Shown here one piece after another: positions 5,395-10,924 of a DNA stretch of 10,924 nucleotides. The notes below the pieces were generated by a model, which was given only the letters and a program-made list of their open reading frames with translations, searched no databases and was not told the origin of the DNA. The stretch is from assembly GCA_001717015.1 (NCBI GenBank), contig MAGV01000030.1:1513-12436 (forward strand), in the 5' to 3' direction. Within the stretch, counting starts at the first letter, position 1; each line of letters begins with the position of its first letter. A program made the position numbers and the translations under genes. This DNA comes from Candidatus Methanosuratincola petrocarbonis (ex Vanwonterghem et al. 2016). Lineage in GTDB: Archaea; Thermoproteota; Methanomethylicia; Methanomethylicales; Methanomethylicaceae.

Positions 5395-5973
5395 ATGCTT
5401 GAGGACCAGCTAATCAGCGCAGGGTATTGGTTCGCCTACATCTCGATTGAGCTGAGCGTCCTGTTTCTTGGCATAAGCTTTCTGATAGGCCTGATCACTG
5501 CCTATGTCCCGCCCGACAAGGTTGAGCGTATCCTCTCAAGGTACGGCAAGGGGCTCTTCGGGAACGTCCTGGGCACCGCATTCGGGGGCCTGCTGCCTTT
5601 CTGCTCCTGCTCAACGATACCTGCGCTGATAGGGCTGATTAACATCGGCGTCCCATTCAGGATCGCCATGTCATTCCTGATCGCGTCTCCCCTGGGGGTC
5701 TTCAACCTGGCGGTGATCGGCCTCTTCTTCGTTATGCGAGGCCCTGAATGCGCCCTGCATCCAGTATACGACTGCCTTGCCCTTCCCAGACGGCTCCTTG
5801 ACGGACACTGCCCTGCCTGCCCCAAAACTGGTGGTCCCGATCATGCTCCCCACTTCCGCTTTTCCCAATCACTGAGGACTCTACCCGGTCCGGAATATGA
5901 GCCACTGGTTCTCCCCGGCTTTGCTGAACCTGACCAGCGCATACCTGCCAGTCAAGAGCTTCCCCATGAATGA
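5395..5973 (+). CDS. ArsP/YraQ-type (DUF318) permease, truncated by a junction near 5731
   Basis: The first about 112 residues (5395 to about 5733) are clear ArsP_1/DUF318 permease: a membrane helix (ELSVLFLGISFLIGLITAYV), the loop PPDKVERILSRYGKGLFGNVLGTAFGG, the hallmark LPFCSCSTIPALIGL with its CxC, and GVPFRIAMSFLIASPLGVFNLAVIGL. Members are normally about 300 residues or more with some eight helices; some export methylarsenicals, others have no known substrate. After FFVM the frame runs on to TGA 5971-5973, but that tail (RGPECALHPVYDCLALP...) is not membrane-like and is the antisense of a photolyase start and a phosphoesterase end. So about two thirds of the gene is missing. ATG 5395 has GAAGG 7 bases upstream. 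It is the third gene of the PadR unit, so it was probably the transported-substrate effector of that unit. Confidence 0.8.
   Translation: MLEDQLISAGYWFAYISIELSVLFLGISFLIGLITAYVPPDKVERILSRYGKGLFGNVLGTAFGGLLPFCSCSTIPALIGLINIGVPFRIAMSFLIASPLGVFNLAVIGLFFVMRGPECALHPVYDCLALPRRLLDGHCPACPKTGGPDHAPHFRFSQSLRTLPGPEYEPLVLPGFAEPDQRIPASQELPHE
5731..5844 (-). pseudogene. N-terminal fragment of a class II CPD photolyase
   Basis: On the minus strand ATG 5844 opens MIGTTSFGAGRAVSVKEPSG, then GKAVVYWMQGAFRASHN. The VVYWM...R...N sequence is the start of the photolyase/cryptochrome domain in class II photolyases, which repair UV pyrimidine dimers with FAD and light; it is normally followed by xAL and some 400 more residues. 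Here the match stops after Asn at 5731-5733 and the frame continues into antisense of the permease. GGGGAG lies just before the ATG. An in-frame TTG at 5868 is an alternative start. It follows the 3'-phosphoesterase by about 36 bases in the same direction, so the two were probably one repair operon. Confidence 0.68.
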
Positions 5974-6267
5974 GACCTCGATCTTCCCTTCATCCCAAGA
6001 CAGCGCTTCGTATTGCCCCCTGTCCCATATCCTGACCTCCCCCGCGCCGTACTCGCCCTCAGGTATCGCCCCCTCGAAGCCAGCGTACTCCAGCGGGTGG
6101 TCCTCCACCTGGATCGCGAGCCTTTTGACTCCCTTCTCTAGCGGGATCCCCTTGGGCACAGCCCAGCTCTTGAGCGCGCCGTCCTTCTCGAGCCTCAGGT
6201 CGTAGTGCAGGCGGCGGGCATGGTGCTCATGCACGACAAATATTCTCCCTGTTGGTCCCCCTTCCAT
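5881..6267 (-). CDS. Stand-alone LigD-type 3'-phosphoesterase (PE)
   Basis: This 128-residue enzyme is the PE module of bacterial LigD as a separate protein, as known in archaea such as Korarchaeum and Methanosarcina. PE trims 3'-phosphate and 3'-ribonucleotide ends before ligation in end joining. Visible motifs are FVVHEHHARRLHYDLRLEKDG (residues 10-30; H21 of LHYD and D29 match catalytic or metal residues of LigD PE), LKSWAVPKGIP (32-42), RLAIQVEDHPLEY (49-61; H57 matches the second conserved His), FEGAIPEGEYGAGEVRIWDRG (about 63-83), and the closing LTGRYALVRF...NQWLIFR. Length and ends look complete. ATG 6267 is the natural start. It lies between the MFS transporter (72 bases upstream, with a terminator-like element between) and the photolyase fragment. 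It ends with TAG. Confidence 0.92.
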   Translation of the reverse strand: MEGGPTGRIFVVHEHHARRLHYDLRLEKDGALKSWAVPKGIPLEKGVKRLAIQVEDHPLEYAGFEGAIPEGEYGAGEVRIWDRGQYEALSWDEGKIEVSFMGKLLTGRYALVRFSKAGENQWLIFRTG

Positions 6268-6306
6268 AAAGGCTGACTTCCGGTATTATCTCCTGCGATT
6301 GCGCAC

Positions 6307-6337
6307 AAAAAAATTGCCCTGGCTGCTGCATGCAGCC
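6307..6337 (-). terminator. Hairpin plus T-run after the MFS gene
   Basis: Read on the minus strand, a GGCTGC...GCAGCC stem (6321-6326 with 6332-6337) directly follows the MFS stop. It is followed by seven T (A-run 6307-6313 on the plus strand). This fits intrinsic termination and suggests that the phosphoesterase has its own promoter. Confidence 0.5.
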
Positions 6338-6339
6338 CT

Positions 6340-7536
6340 CTAGCCGATCTGCTTGACGTCCTTGAAGCTCAGGTAGAAGAGGGATATGCCGACCGCATAG
6401 AACGACCCTGCCACGAGGAATGGCAGCTCAAAGTTGCCTGAAGCCAGTATTGCCCCGCCGATTATTGTCGTGATGCTGTTCGGGATCCTCCATATGACCG
6501 AGTTCAGCGAGCTGGCGAAGCCGCGCTGCTCAGGGTGGACTATCCCCATGAGGTACGCGTCCAGCAGGGGGGATGCCATGTTCATCAGCCCCGTCCTAAT
6601 CACGTACAGCAAGGCCGCTGTGAAGAAGTCCCCTATGAATGCCAGGGTGACCATGAACGCGAGAGAGAGCCCTTGGGTGAGGACTATCGACTTGACGGAT
6701 CCGAGCTTGGATGCCAGCTTGGGGCTGAAGGCTGCGCCAAAGCCGATTGTCGCATTTGCGATTGCCAGAATAGGGCCGCTGAAGGAGTCGGGTACTGCAA
6801 ACTTGAGGTAGAGCCAGGTCGGTATGAGCGGTATGATGAAGCCTGCACCAAGCCCTATGATGCTGTTTATGCCCGAGAACTTGAGCAGCATCCCTAGCCC
6901 TTTGCCCCTCCACGCCCCGGGAGACCCCCTTATTGCCTCCTTCACTCCCCTCAGTATTGACCAGAGGAACAGTGGGGTGGCCAGGCTGAAGATAGCGAAC
7001 AAGCAAAGCAGCCCCGAGTGCAGCGCTGCCTTTTCGACCCCGATCAGGCTGCCCAGCTGAGGGAAGAAGAACGGGAATGCCATCCCGAGCGCGCTGCCTG
7101 CTCCACCGAGGATGAATGAGAGGGTAAACGCCACATTCCTGTCCTTGAGTGGGGTCTGGTCTGCGATCAGCGCATTCACAGTCGCGAGGTAGACCCCCTC
7201 GAACAGCCCGCCGAGCGCTGCGGCTACGATCATTACTGCGGCGTCGGTCGTGAGGGCGAAAGCCAGGAACATCGGGAAGGGCCCAAGCGAGCCGGCAATG
7301 AGCAGGTTCTTCCTGCCCTTCCGGTCCGAGATGATGCCGAATGGTATTGCCATTACAGCCATTGTGAGCCCTTCCATACCCAGCATGAGCCCCACGGTAG
7401 TTGCCGGCACGCCGATCTCAGGGAGGTATGCTGAGATGTAGACCATCAGGTAGCCGAAGGCAAAGTTGTTGATCGCGAGTATTATGATCATCAGCATAAT
7501 GCTGCGCGGGATATCGCCAAAGACCCCCTTGCCCAT
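6340..7536 (-). CDS. Major facilitator superfamily transporter
   Basis: This 398-residue, highly hydrophobic protein has about 12 membrane helices, the usual MFS length. Motif A is visible between helices 2 and 3 (PFGIISDRKGRKNLL), and a weaker matching loop lies in the second half (FSPKLASKLGSVKSIV). The central loop (ILRGVKEAIRGSPGAWRGKG) is short and basic, as expected on the inner side of the membrane. The closing helices lead to a short basic tail (FKDVKQIG). The substrate (drug, sugar or metabolite) cannot be named. ATG 7536 is chosen because GGAGGGGGG (7547-7555 reversed) lies 10 bases upstream; a GTG at 7557 is in frame but overlaps that site. It ends with TAG, followed by a hairpin and T-run. 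It is not obviously tied to the neighbouring repair genes. Confidence 0.9.
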   Translation of the reverse strand: MGKGVFGDIPRSIMLMIIILAINNFAFGYLMVYISAYLPEIGVPATTVGLMLGMEGLTMAVMAIPFGIISDRKGRKNLLIAGSLGPFPMFLAFALTTDAAVMIVAAALGGLFEGVYLATVNALIADQTPLKDRNVAFTLSFILGGAGSALGMAFPFFFPQLGSLIGVEKAALHSGLLCLFAIFSLATPLFLWSILRGVKEAIRGSPGAWRGKGLGMLLKFSGINSIIGLGAGFIIPLIPTWLYLKFAVPDSFSGPILAIANATIGFGAAFSPKLASKLGSVKSIVLTQGLSLAFMVTLAFIGDFFTAALLYVIRTGLMNMASPLLDAYLMGIVHPEQRGFASSLNSVIWRIPNSITTIIGGAILASGNFELPFLVAGSFYAVGISLFYLSFKDVKQIG

Positions 7537-7557
7537 AGAAACTCTGCCCCCCTCCAC

Positions 7558-7864
7558 CCGACCTCTACTTCACCCGATCATTATGGTTGCTGGGAATATT
7601 GGCTAGGCTACGGATAAGCATATCTGAGCCCCGATGAGTGAGGCGGGATCCGGGACTAGATCATTCGTCCGGGAGATGCCTGTTGGAATCCTGCTTATAA
7701 GAAAAAGACAGAATCAGGAAGAACGCTCCTTGCCCGCCAGGCGGTCAGTATTGCCGCATGCCCCTCCTCTCGTACCGAAGCAACAGCAAGCCCAAACAGC
7801 AGCAAAGGCTCTGCATATCCTATCGGCGGAATTCGGTAGCCTCCGTGAGGCGTTACCCATTTTT
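7558..7864. other. 307-base intergenic region with TATA-like boxes and a hairpin
   Basis: No convincing gene is seen; the open frames here are shadows or lack coding character. For the MFS gene, GCTTATCC (reverse of about 7614-7621) is a TATA candidate. TTATAAG at about 7694-7700 is a symmetric TATA-like box that could serve either strand. A strong hairpin lies at 7835-7857, just after the full-length end of the surface-protein frame. Confidence 0.45.
7835..7857 (-). terminator. Hairpin following the surface-protein frame
   Basis: GGTA-GCCTC pairs with GAGGC-TACC around a CGT loop, with a two-base bulge. It starts 7 bases after the TGA that ends the full frame of the surface protein. No T-run follows, so a role as mRNA-end or stability structure is as likely as termination. 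Confidence 0.35.
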
Positions 7865-8101
7865 TCAGCCCTTGGTGCGCCTGATGTGCCTGATGTACGC
7901 AGCTGCAGCGACTGAAGCCAAGATGGCTGTAGCCAGCCCCAGGGCAAGGCCGGTGTCGAAGTACTGCGATGCCAGTTCGGGCGCAGCCCCTCCTGGGATC
8001 GTTGCCCCAAGCGCAGCCAAAAATGCACTGAATTCCTCTTCCTCAGAAGATATGTTGCACCACACGCCCTGCCCGACCAGGTCCGCGCCAGTCTCTTGGA
8101 G
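7865..8101 (-). pseudogene. In-frame C-terminal end of the surface protein, beyond a TAG stop
   Basis: Directly after the TAG at 8102-8104 the same frame stays open for 78 more codons to TGA at 7865-7867. It begins LQETGADLVGQGVWCNISSE, contains an acidic stretch (SEEEEF), then one strong membrane helix (about LALGLATAILASVAAAAYI) and a basic end (RHIRRTKG). That is a textbook C-terminal membrane anchor with a positive stop-transfer tail. Codon choice and G/C in third positions look like the upstream part, so this is recent or maintained coding sequence. A downstream ATG-like start at 8065 exists but has no ribosome site I can see. Confidence 0.72.
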
Positions 8102-9130
8102 CTACTGCCATCCAGACCCTGGCGTGTAGCTGTAGATCTTCAGGGTGGACAGGTCCAAACCAGCAACCTGATTCCCTGTGAAATTGATGAAGCACATCGT
8201 CTCTTTCTTGGCCCACTTGGGACCGTAGAGAGTCATGTTTATGAATTTCCCGGCGCTGAGCATGCCCGGCGGCAATTGCGCAGGGGGGCTGTCAACTACT
8301 TCGAGCTGCCTTATCACAATCTCCGCCCCGTTGCTGTCTATCTCCCCTCCGGCATAGGTCTCGCCCCAAACTATCATGCAATTGCCGATGTGGTCGTGCT
8401 GCCTGCGCAACCAGACAAGGCTCCCGTTGTGGGTCCAGTTCCAAACTACGCTCATGTTGTCGAAAGTGATTTCAGTCCGACCCCTGGTCTGGAGAAAGCC
8501 GATGCTCGAGTGCGCCACGCTCAGCAAAGAAGATCCCTCGCCCCATTCCCTTACGGAACGTAGGGAGCAGTTGTATATCTCTGTCCGCGGGCAAGGGCTG
8601 TACGAAGTCCTGTACTTGTCGACATCAGTCATCATCCCGAATAGGCCCTCGAGGTACTGGACCGAATCGTCGAAGACACGGATCTGGCTGACCTGGGACC
8701 GGATGACTTTCACTTTCGATGAATTGCGGCATTCCACAATGAACGCCTGAGATCCATAGATCTCGGCTTCAGCCGAATCCATGACCACCAGCCTGATCTC
8801 TGGGGCGAGCCTCGAATTATTCGTCTTGAGGCGCCCATTCCCGGCGACGAGTATGGAAACGTCCGCCCCGCCTGAAATGATCGCGTCTTGGATGGTGAGG
8901 CTCCCATAAACTGTTATGTTTCCCCCTGAGATTGTAACAGTGCTGCCTTCAACCGAGATATCGCTGCCTTGCAAGATGGATGTGCCACCTTGCCATTCCT
9001 GAAAAGAGCCAGAAACCGTCCCATACACCCGGGTCAAAGAGCCCGCAGCTGGCGCGCATAGCGCAGGGCGGGATGCCGCCAAAAAGAAGAGCAGGGTTGC
9101 CAAAAGCGGGAATGCGATCCCTACCCTCAT
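8102..9130 (-). CDS. Secreted beta-helix-like surface protein, ended by an in-frame TAG
   Basis: As read, this is 342 residues. Residues 1-26 are a signal peptide (MRVGIAFPLLATLLFFLAAS, then A-x-A-type sites near CAPA). Residues about 45-200 are short strands with repeated turns (VEGSTVTISGGNITVYGSLTIQDAIISGG, then SRLAPEIRLVVMDSAEAEIYGSQAF), the look of a right-handed parallel beta-helix. Many N-glycosylation sequons are present (NNS, NSS, NCS, NMS, NWT, NGS, NMT, NFT), consistent with an archaeal cell-surface glycoprotein. The chain ends ...YSYTPGSGWQ then TAG, but the frame continues into an anchor at 7865-8101, so the native protein was probably about 421 residues and membrane-bound. As it stands it would be released. 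ATG 9130 is backed by a TATA box and a GAGG ribosome site. Binding partner or enzyme activity is unknown. Confidence 0.78.
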   Translation of the reverse strand: MRVGIAFPLLATLLFFLAASRPALCAPAAGSLTRVYGTVSGSFQEWQGGTSILQGSDISVEGSTVTISGGNITVYGSLTIQDAIISGGADVSILVAGNGRLKTNNSRLAPEIRLVVMDSAEAEIYGSQAFIVECRNSSKVKVIRSQVSQIRVFDDSVQYLEGLFGMMTDVDKYRTSYSPCPRTEIYNCSLRSVREWGEGSSLLSVAHSSIGFLQTRGRTEITFDNMSVVWNWTHNGSLVWLRRQHDHIGNCMIVWGETYAGGEIDSNGAEIVIRQLEVVDSPPAQLPPGMLSAGKFINMTLYGPKWAKKETMCFINFTGNQVAGLDLSTLKIYSYTPGSGWQ

Positions 9131-9160
9131 TTTGATCCTCTTTCACCCCCATTCCGTCAA

Positions 9161-9170
9161 TTTTATACCT
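9161..9170 (-). promoter_or_regulatory. TATA box of the surface-protein gene
   Basis: AGGTATAAAA on the minus strand is a near-ideal archaeal TATA box, placing transcription start near 9138-9140. GAGG (in AAAGAGGATC) then lies about 7 bases before ATG 9130. Confidence 0.65.
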
Positions 9171-9330
9171 CTCCCTAACAAAACACCCTAAAATGAATAA
9201 AATAAAGGAAACATTGCAATCCGATCGATACTGTTGCAGCCAAGCTCAAATTTTTTGCGATTTCTACTATTGATCATGAGATGCTTTGAACTACCTGGCA
9301 GCCGCCTCTTGTCGGATGCTAACCCTCGGA

Positions 9331-10464
9331 CTATAGACCGATCTGCTTGAGCAGCCTCTCGGGGCTTGCCTTTTCCAACACGAACAGCCTGCCGAGCCTC
9401 TCAGCGCCCTCGGCGACCTTCTCGGGCAATGCCTCTGACGGGTCGAACTGCATTATCCTTTTTGGATCCACTGGGCAGGATACCAGCCCGGTTTTGTAGT
9501 GCATGCTGAAGGGCGCCCTCACATCGCCCATTGGCTTCATTGAGCTCCAGTCCAGAAGGACCTTCTTGGCGCGCCCTCCCTTCCCTGCAACCTTGGCTGT
9601 CGTTAGCCCCCCTGCGATTTCCACATCCTCAGCAAGCCCCTCCGGGATCCCCTCCCTGGATATCTCTGCCTCCACCTTCGCCTGGATGAGCTGGACAATC
9701 CTCCTGTAGTGCGCGAAGAGATCCCCCTTGGGCATCCCCGAGTTGTCTAGCGAAGCCCAAACCTGCATCCCCCTCGACCCGCTGAACTTCACCGCTGGCT
9801 CGACTCCGCAGCCCTCGAGCAGCCGGAAGACCTTCTCAGCGACGAGCTTCACCGCCAGGAAACCTCCTGCCGCCGACTTGAGCCCCTCCCCGGCGTCCAG
9901 ATCGATGATTAGCCAGTCAGGCTCCTTCGCCCCAATCCTGTGCACGTAGGGGACGAAGTCTACGGCATGGTCATCGACATACCTCATCAGGCTTTCTTTG
10001 CTCCCGATCTCTATGAACGTGGGCTTCGGCTTGTACTTGGCGTACCTTACGAAGAGCGGCTTCACCTTGGTTAATGGGTCCGAGTCGTCGCTGAAGACCT
10101 TGATCACGCTAACTGCCCTCCCTCTCAGGAAAGGCAGGATCTGATCAGCCACCCTCGGGTAGTACTCCTTTGCGGCAAGGACCATCCGGTACGACAGGTT
10201 CATTTTGCCCGAGACAGCCGGCAGCCTGGACCTCAGCTCCGACCGCCCGTTTTCCGTGATGTAGTATAGCCCTCCTCTATTCTCGACCAGCCCCTCTGCA
10301 TCCAGCTCCCTGAGCTCCCGCTCAAGGTCCTGCTTGGAGGCTTCCCCGCCCGCACATGCCACGTCCCTGGAGACTTTCTCGTGGATGTGGTTTAGATCTA
10401 TCTTGGCTTCGGGCGCCTTTATCGCGAGGAGAAGAAGGATCCGCTCCCTCAGGAAATCAGACAC
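9331..10464 (-). CDS. LigD-type polymerase/primase (archaeo-eukaryotic primase fold) with N-terminal winged helix
   Basis: This 377-residue protein has two parts. Residues about 1-82 look like a winged helix: LRERILLLLAIKAPEA, a helix KQDLERELRELDAEGLV, then a wing ENRGGLYYITENGRSEL. Residues about 95-345 are the LigD polymerase domain: YYPRVADQILPFLRGR, the catalytic DLD at 188-190 (DWLIIDLDAGEG), motif II FSGSRGMQVWASL (227-239), the third acidic site D305 (KVLLDWSSMK), and APFSMHYKTGLVSCPVD (317-333). Bacterial LigD polymerase adds a few nucleotides, often ribonucleotides, to ends during non-homologous end joining with Ku and ligase. Q234 lies where many AEPs have His, and DWSSM replaces the usual D-[YW]-x-Q-N. 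GTG 10464 is chosen because a GGGGGT ribosome site lies about 10 bases upstream. It ends with TAG. It lies 3 kb from the PE gene on the same strand. Confidence 0.88.
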   Translation of the reverse strand: MSDFLRERILLLLAIKAPEAKIDLNHIHEKVSRDVACAGGEASKQDLERELRELDAEGLVENRGGLYYITENGRSELRSRLPAVSGKMNLSYRMVLAAKEYYPRVADQILPFLRGRAVSVIKVFSDDSDPLTKVKPLFVRYAKYKPKPTFIEIGSKESLMRYVDDHAVDFVPYVHRIGAKEPDWLIIDLDAGEGLKSAAGGFLAVKLVAEKVFRLLEGCGVEPAVKFSGSRGMQVWASLDNSGMPKGDLFAHYRRIVQLIQAKVEAEISREGIPEGLAEDVEIAGGLTTAKVAGKGGRAKKVLLDWSSMKPMGDVRAPFSMHYKTGLVSCPVDPKRIMQFDPSEALPEKVAEGAERLGRLFVLEKASPERLLKQIGL

Positions 10465-10678
10465 CGGTAGACCCCCTTGGCTCGCTCAAGATGATCTGCT
10501 TTGCGTCGTTTTTCTTTCTTTCTGAGCTGTTCGGCTTGCTAGGGATATTCACATTCAGTGGTATCCCAATATTCCTTTCAATCTCAGAATACTTGCCCCA
10601 AAAGAAGTCATTGCATTCTAACGCCCTTGTCTGGAGCCTTACCGTAAACGTGAAGGGTGTCGTGGGGCCTGTGGTCAT
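10457..10678 (-). CDS. Possible small hypothetical protein, overlaps the polymerase start
   Basis: This is a 73-residue frame whose TGA overlaps the polymerase GTG (GTGTCTGA, 8 bases), a pattern seen in translationally coupled genes. The sequence (MTTGPTTPFTFTVRLQTRAL, then a polar Asn/Ser/Lys-rich C-terminus) matches no family I know. No clear ribosome site precedes ATG 10678. It could equally be the polymerase leader. Confidence 0.25.
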   Translation of the reverse strand: MTTGPTTPFTFTVRLQTRALECNDFFWGKYSEIERNIGIPLNVNIPSKPNSSERKKNDAKQIILSEPRGSTGV

Positions 10679-10697
10679 TGTTTAATGGAACTATTGG

Positions 10698-10713
10698 GGA
10701 CTTCAAGCAGTCC
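10698..10713 (-). terminator. Short hairpin after the right-edge gene
   Basis: GGACT and AGTCC form a 5-bp stem with a 6-base loop 3 bases past the TAG of the 61-residue gene. There is no T-run, so this is a weak candidate only. Confidence 0.2.
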
Positions 10714-10716
10714 ATT

Positions 10717-10902
10717 CTATTTGAATTTGATTATTCCTCGTTTTTTTGCTTTTTTAAGTGCTTCAAGAACTACATCAAGAGGCACAAGTGCTACATCGTT
10801 AATGTAGCTCTCATGCTTCTCTATGACTTCATCCGCTCTCCCTTCGTCAACTACACATTCAATTTTGTCGTTTGACAGACTTTTTATAACCAACCATTTC
10901 AT
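10717..10902 (-). CDS. Small AT-rich hypothetical protein
   Basis: This is a 61-residue protein: MKWLVIKSLSNDKIECVVDE, then an acidic helix (GRADEVIEKHESYIND), then VALVPLDVVLEALKKAKKRG and a lysine-rich end. It is soluble, with no membrane segment. Codon use is clearly more A/T-rich than in the genes to its left, hinting at a different history. ATG 10902 is chosen over TTG 10911 because GGTTGAT lies 5 bases upstream of it. It ends with TAG. I do not recognise the family; small helix-rich proteins of this size include antitoxins and nucleic-acid-binding proteins, but no motif supports either. Confidence 0.45.
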   Translation of the reverse strand: MKWLVIKSLSNDKIECVVDEGRADEVIEKHESYINDVALVPLDVVLEALKKAKKRGIIKFK

Positions 10903-10924
10903 AAATATCAACCGTGATTAAGAT

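Noticed and set aside
5740..5973. C-terminal tail of the permease frame as a real domain
   Set aside because: It is antisense to the photolyase start and the phosphoesterase end and shows no membrane helices.
7758..7790. Possible rRNA fragment because of the sarcin-ricin-like 11-mer
   Set aside because: The flanking bases do not match 23S rRNA as I know it, so there is no support for an rRNA gene; kept only as a low-interest finding.
7835..7857. CRISPR-like or mobile-element repeat
   Set aside because: The palindrome occurs only once; no repeated units, target-site duplications or transposase are seen in the window.
7634..7915. Plus-strand 93-codon frame in the intergenic region
   Set aside because: It has no ribosome site and low-complexity Gln/Arg/Ser composition, and it overlaps the convincing anchor-coding frame on the other strand.
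8102..8104. TAG as a pyrrolysine codon
   Set aside because: At least six other genes in the window end in TAG, and neighbouring frames look properly terminated there, so general pyrrolysine decoding is unlikely; no pyl genes are seen.
10657..10875. Plus-strand 72-codon frame rich in Phe/Tyr
   Set aside because: It is the antisense of the AT-rich minus-strand gene. The Phe run arises from the Lys codons on the other strand.

Overview
The window reads as chromosomal DNA of an archaeon, probably from a metagenome or a little-studied lineage. The evidence is A/T-rich TATA-like boxes about 25-40 bases before several starts, a mix of apparently leaderless genes and genes with GGTGAT/GGAGG-type ribosome sites, frequent GTG/TTG starts, and protein families typical of archaea. 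These include a stand-alone LigD-type 3'-phosphoesterase, a LigD-type polymerase, class II photolyase, an archaeal-type CopZ-like chaperone, SOUL and a DUF523-DUF1722 fusion. No rRNA, tRNA, CRISPR array, transposase or integrase was seen. The lineage cannot be fixed from the sequence.

Layout. Bases 1-2202 hold the end of a DUF3887-like protein, a DsrE-like protein, a small membrane-anchored orphan (minus), an NfeD-like membrane protein and a CopZ-like zinc/[2Fe-2S] protein. Bases 2212-4465 hold a TudS-like (DUF523) plus YbgA-like (DUF1722) fusion (minus), a SOUL haem-binding-like gene with a frameshift (plus) and a nitroreductase (minus). Bases 4741-5736 form a compact plus-strand unit: a PadR-type regulator, a perfect 23-base palindrome, a nine-cysteine mini-protein and the first third of an ArsP/YraQ-type permease. 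Bases 5731-7536 (minus) hold the first residues of a class II photolyase, a LigD-type 3'-phosphoesterase and an MFS transporter. Bases 7865-9130 (minus) hold a secreted beta-helix-like surface protein cut by one in-frame TAG just before its C-terminal membrane anchor. Bases 9331-10902 (minus) hold a LigD-type polymerase/primase with an added N-terminal winged helix and a short AT-rich gene.

Two themes stand out. The first is DNA repair: phosphoesterase, photolyase remnant and polymerase are all on the minus strand within 5 kb, which suggests a dispersed archaeal end-joining/repair set whose Ku and ligase are not in the window. The second is thiol/metal/redox handling: DsrE, the CopZ-like protein, the TudS-like protein, nitroreductase, and PadR with the Cys-rich protein and permease.

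Four genes are broken (SOUL, permease, photolyase, beta-helix protein). The permease and photolyase are convergent and both stop at the same point near 5731, which looks like a deletion or an assembly join. The other two breaks are a one-base C-run shift and a single CAG-to-TAG-like stop. Together they point either to consensus errors or to real gene decay, and this should be settled before the locus is interpreted.
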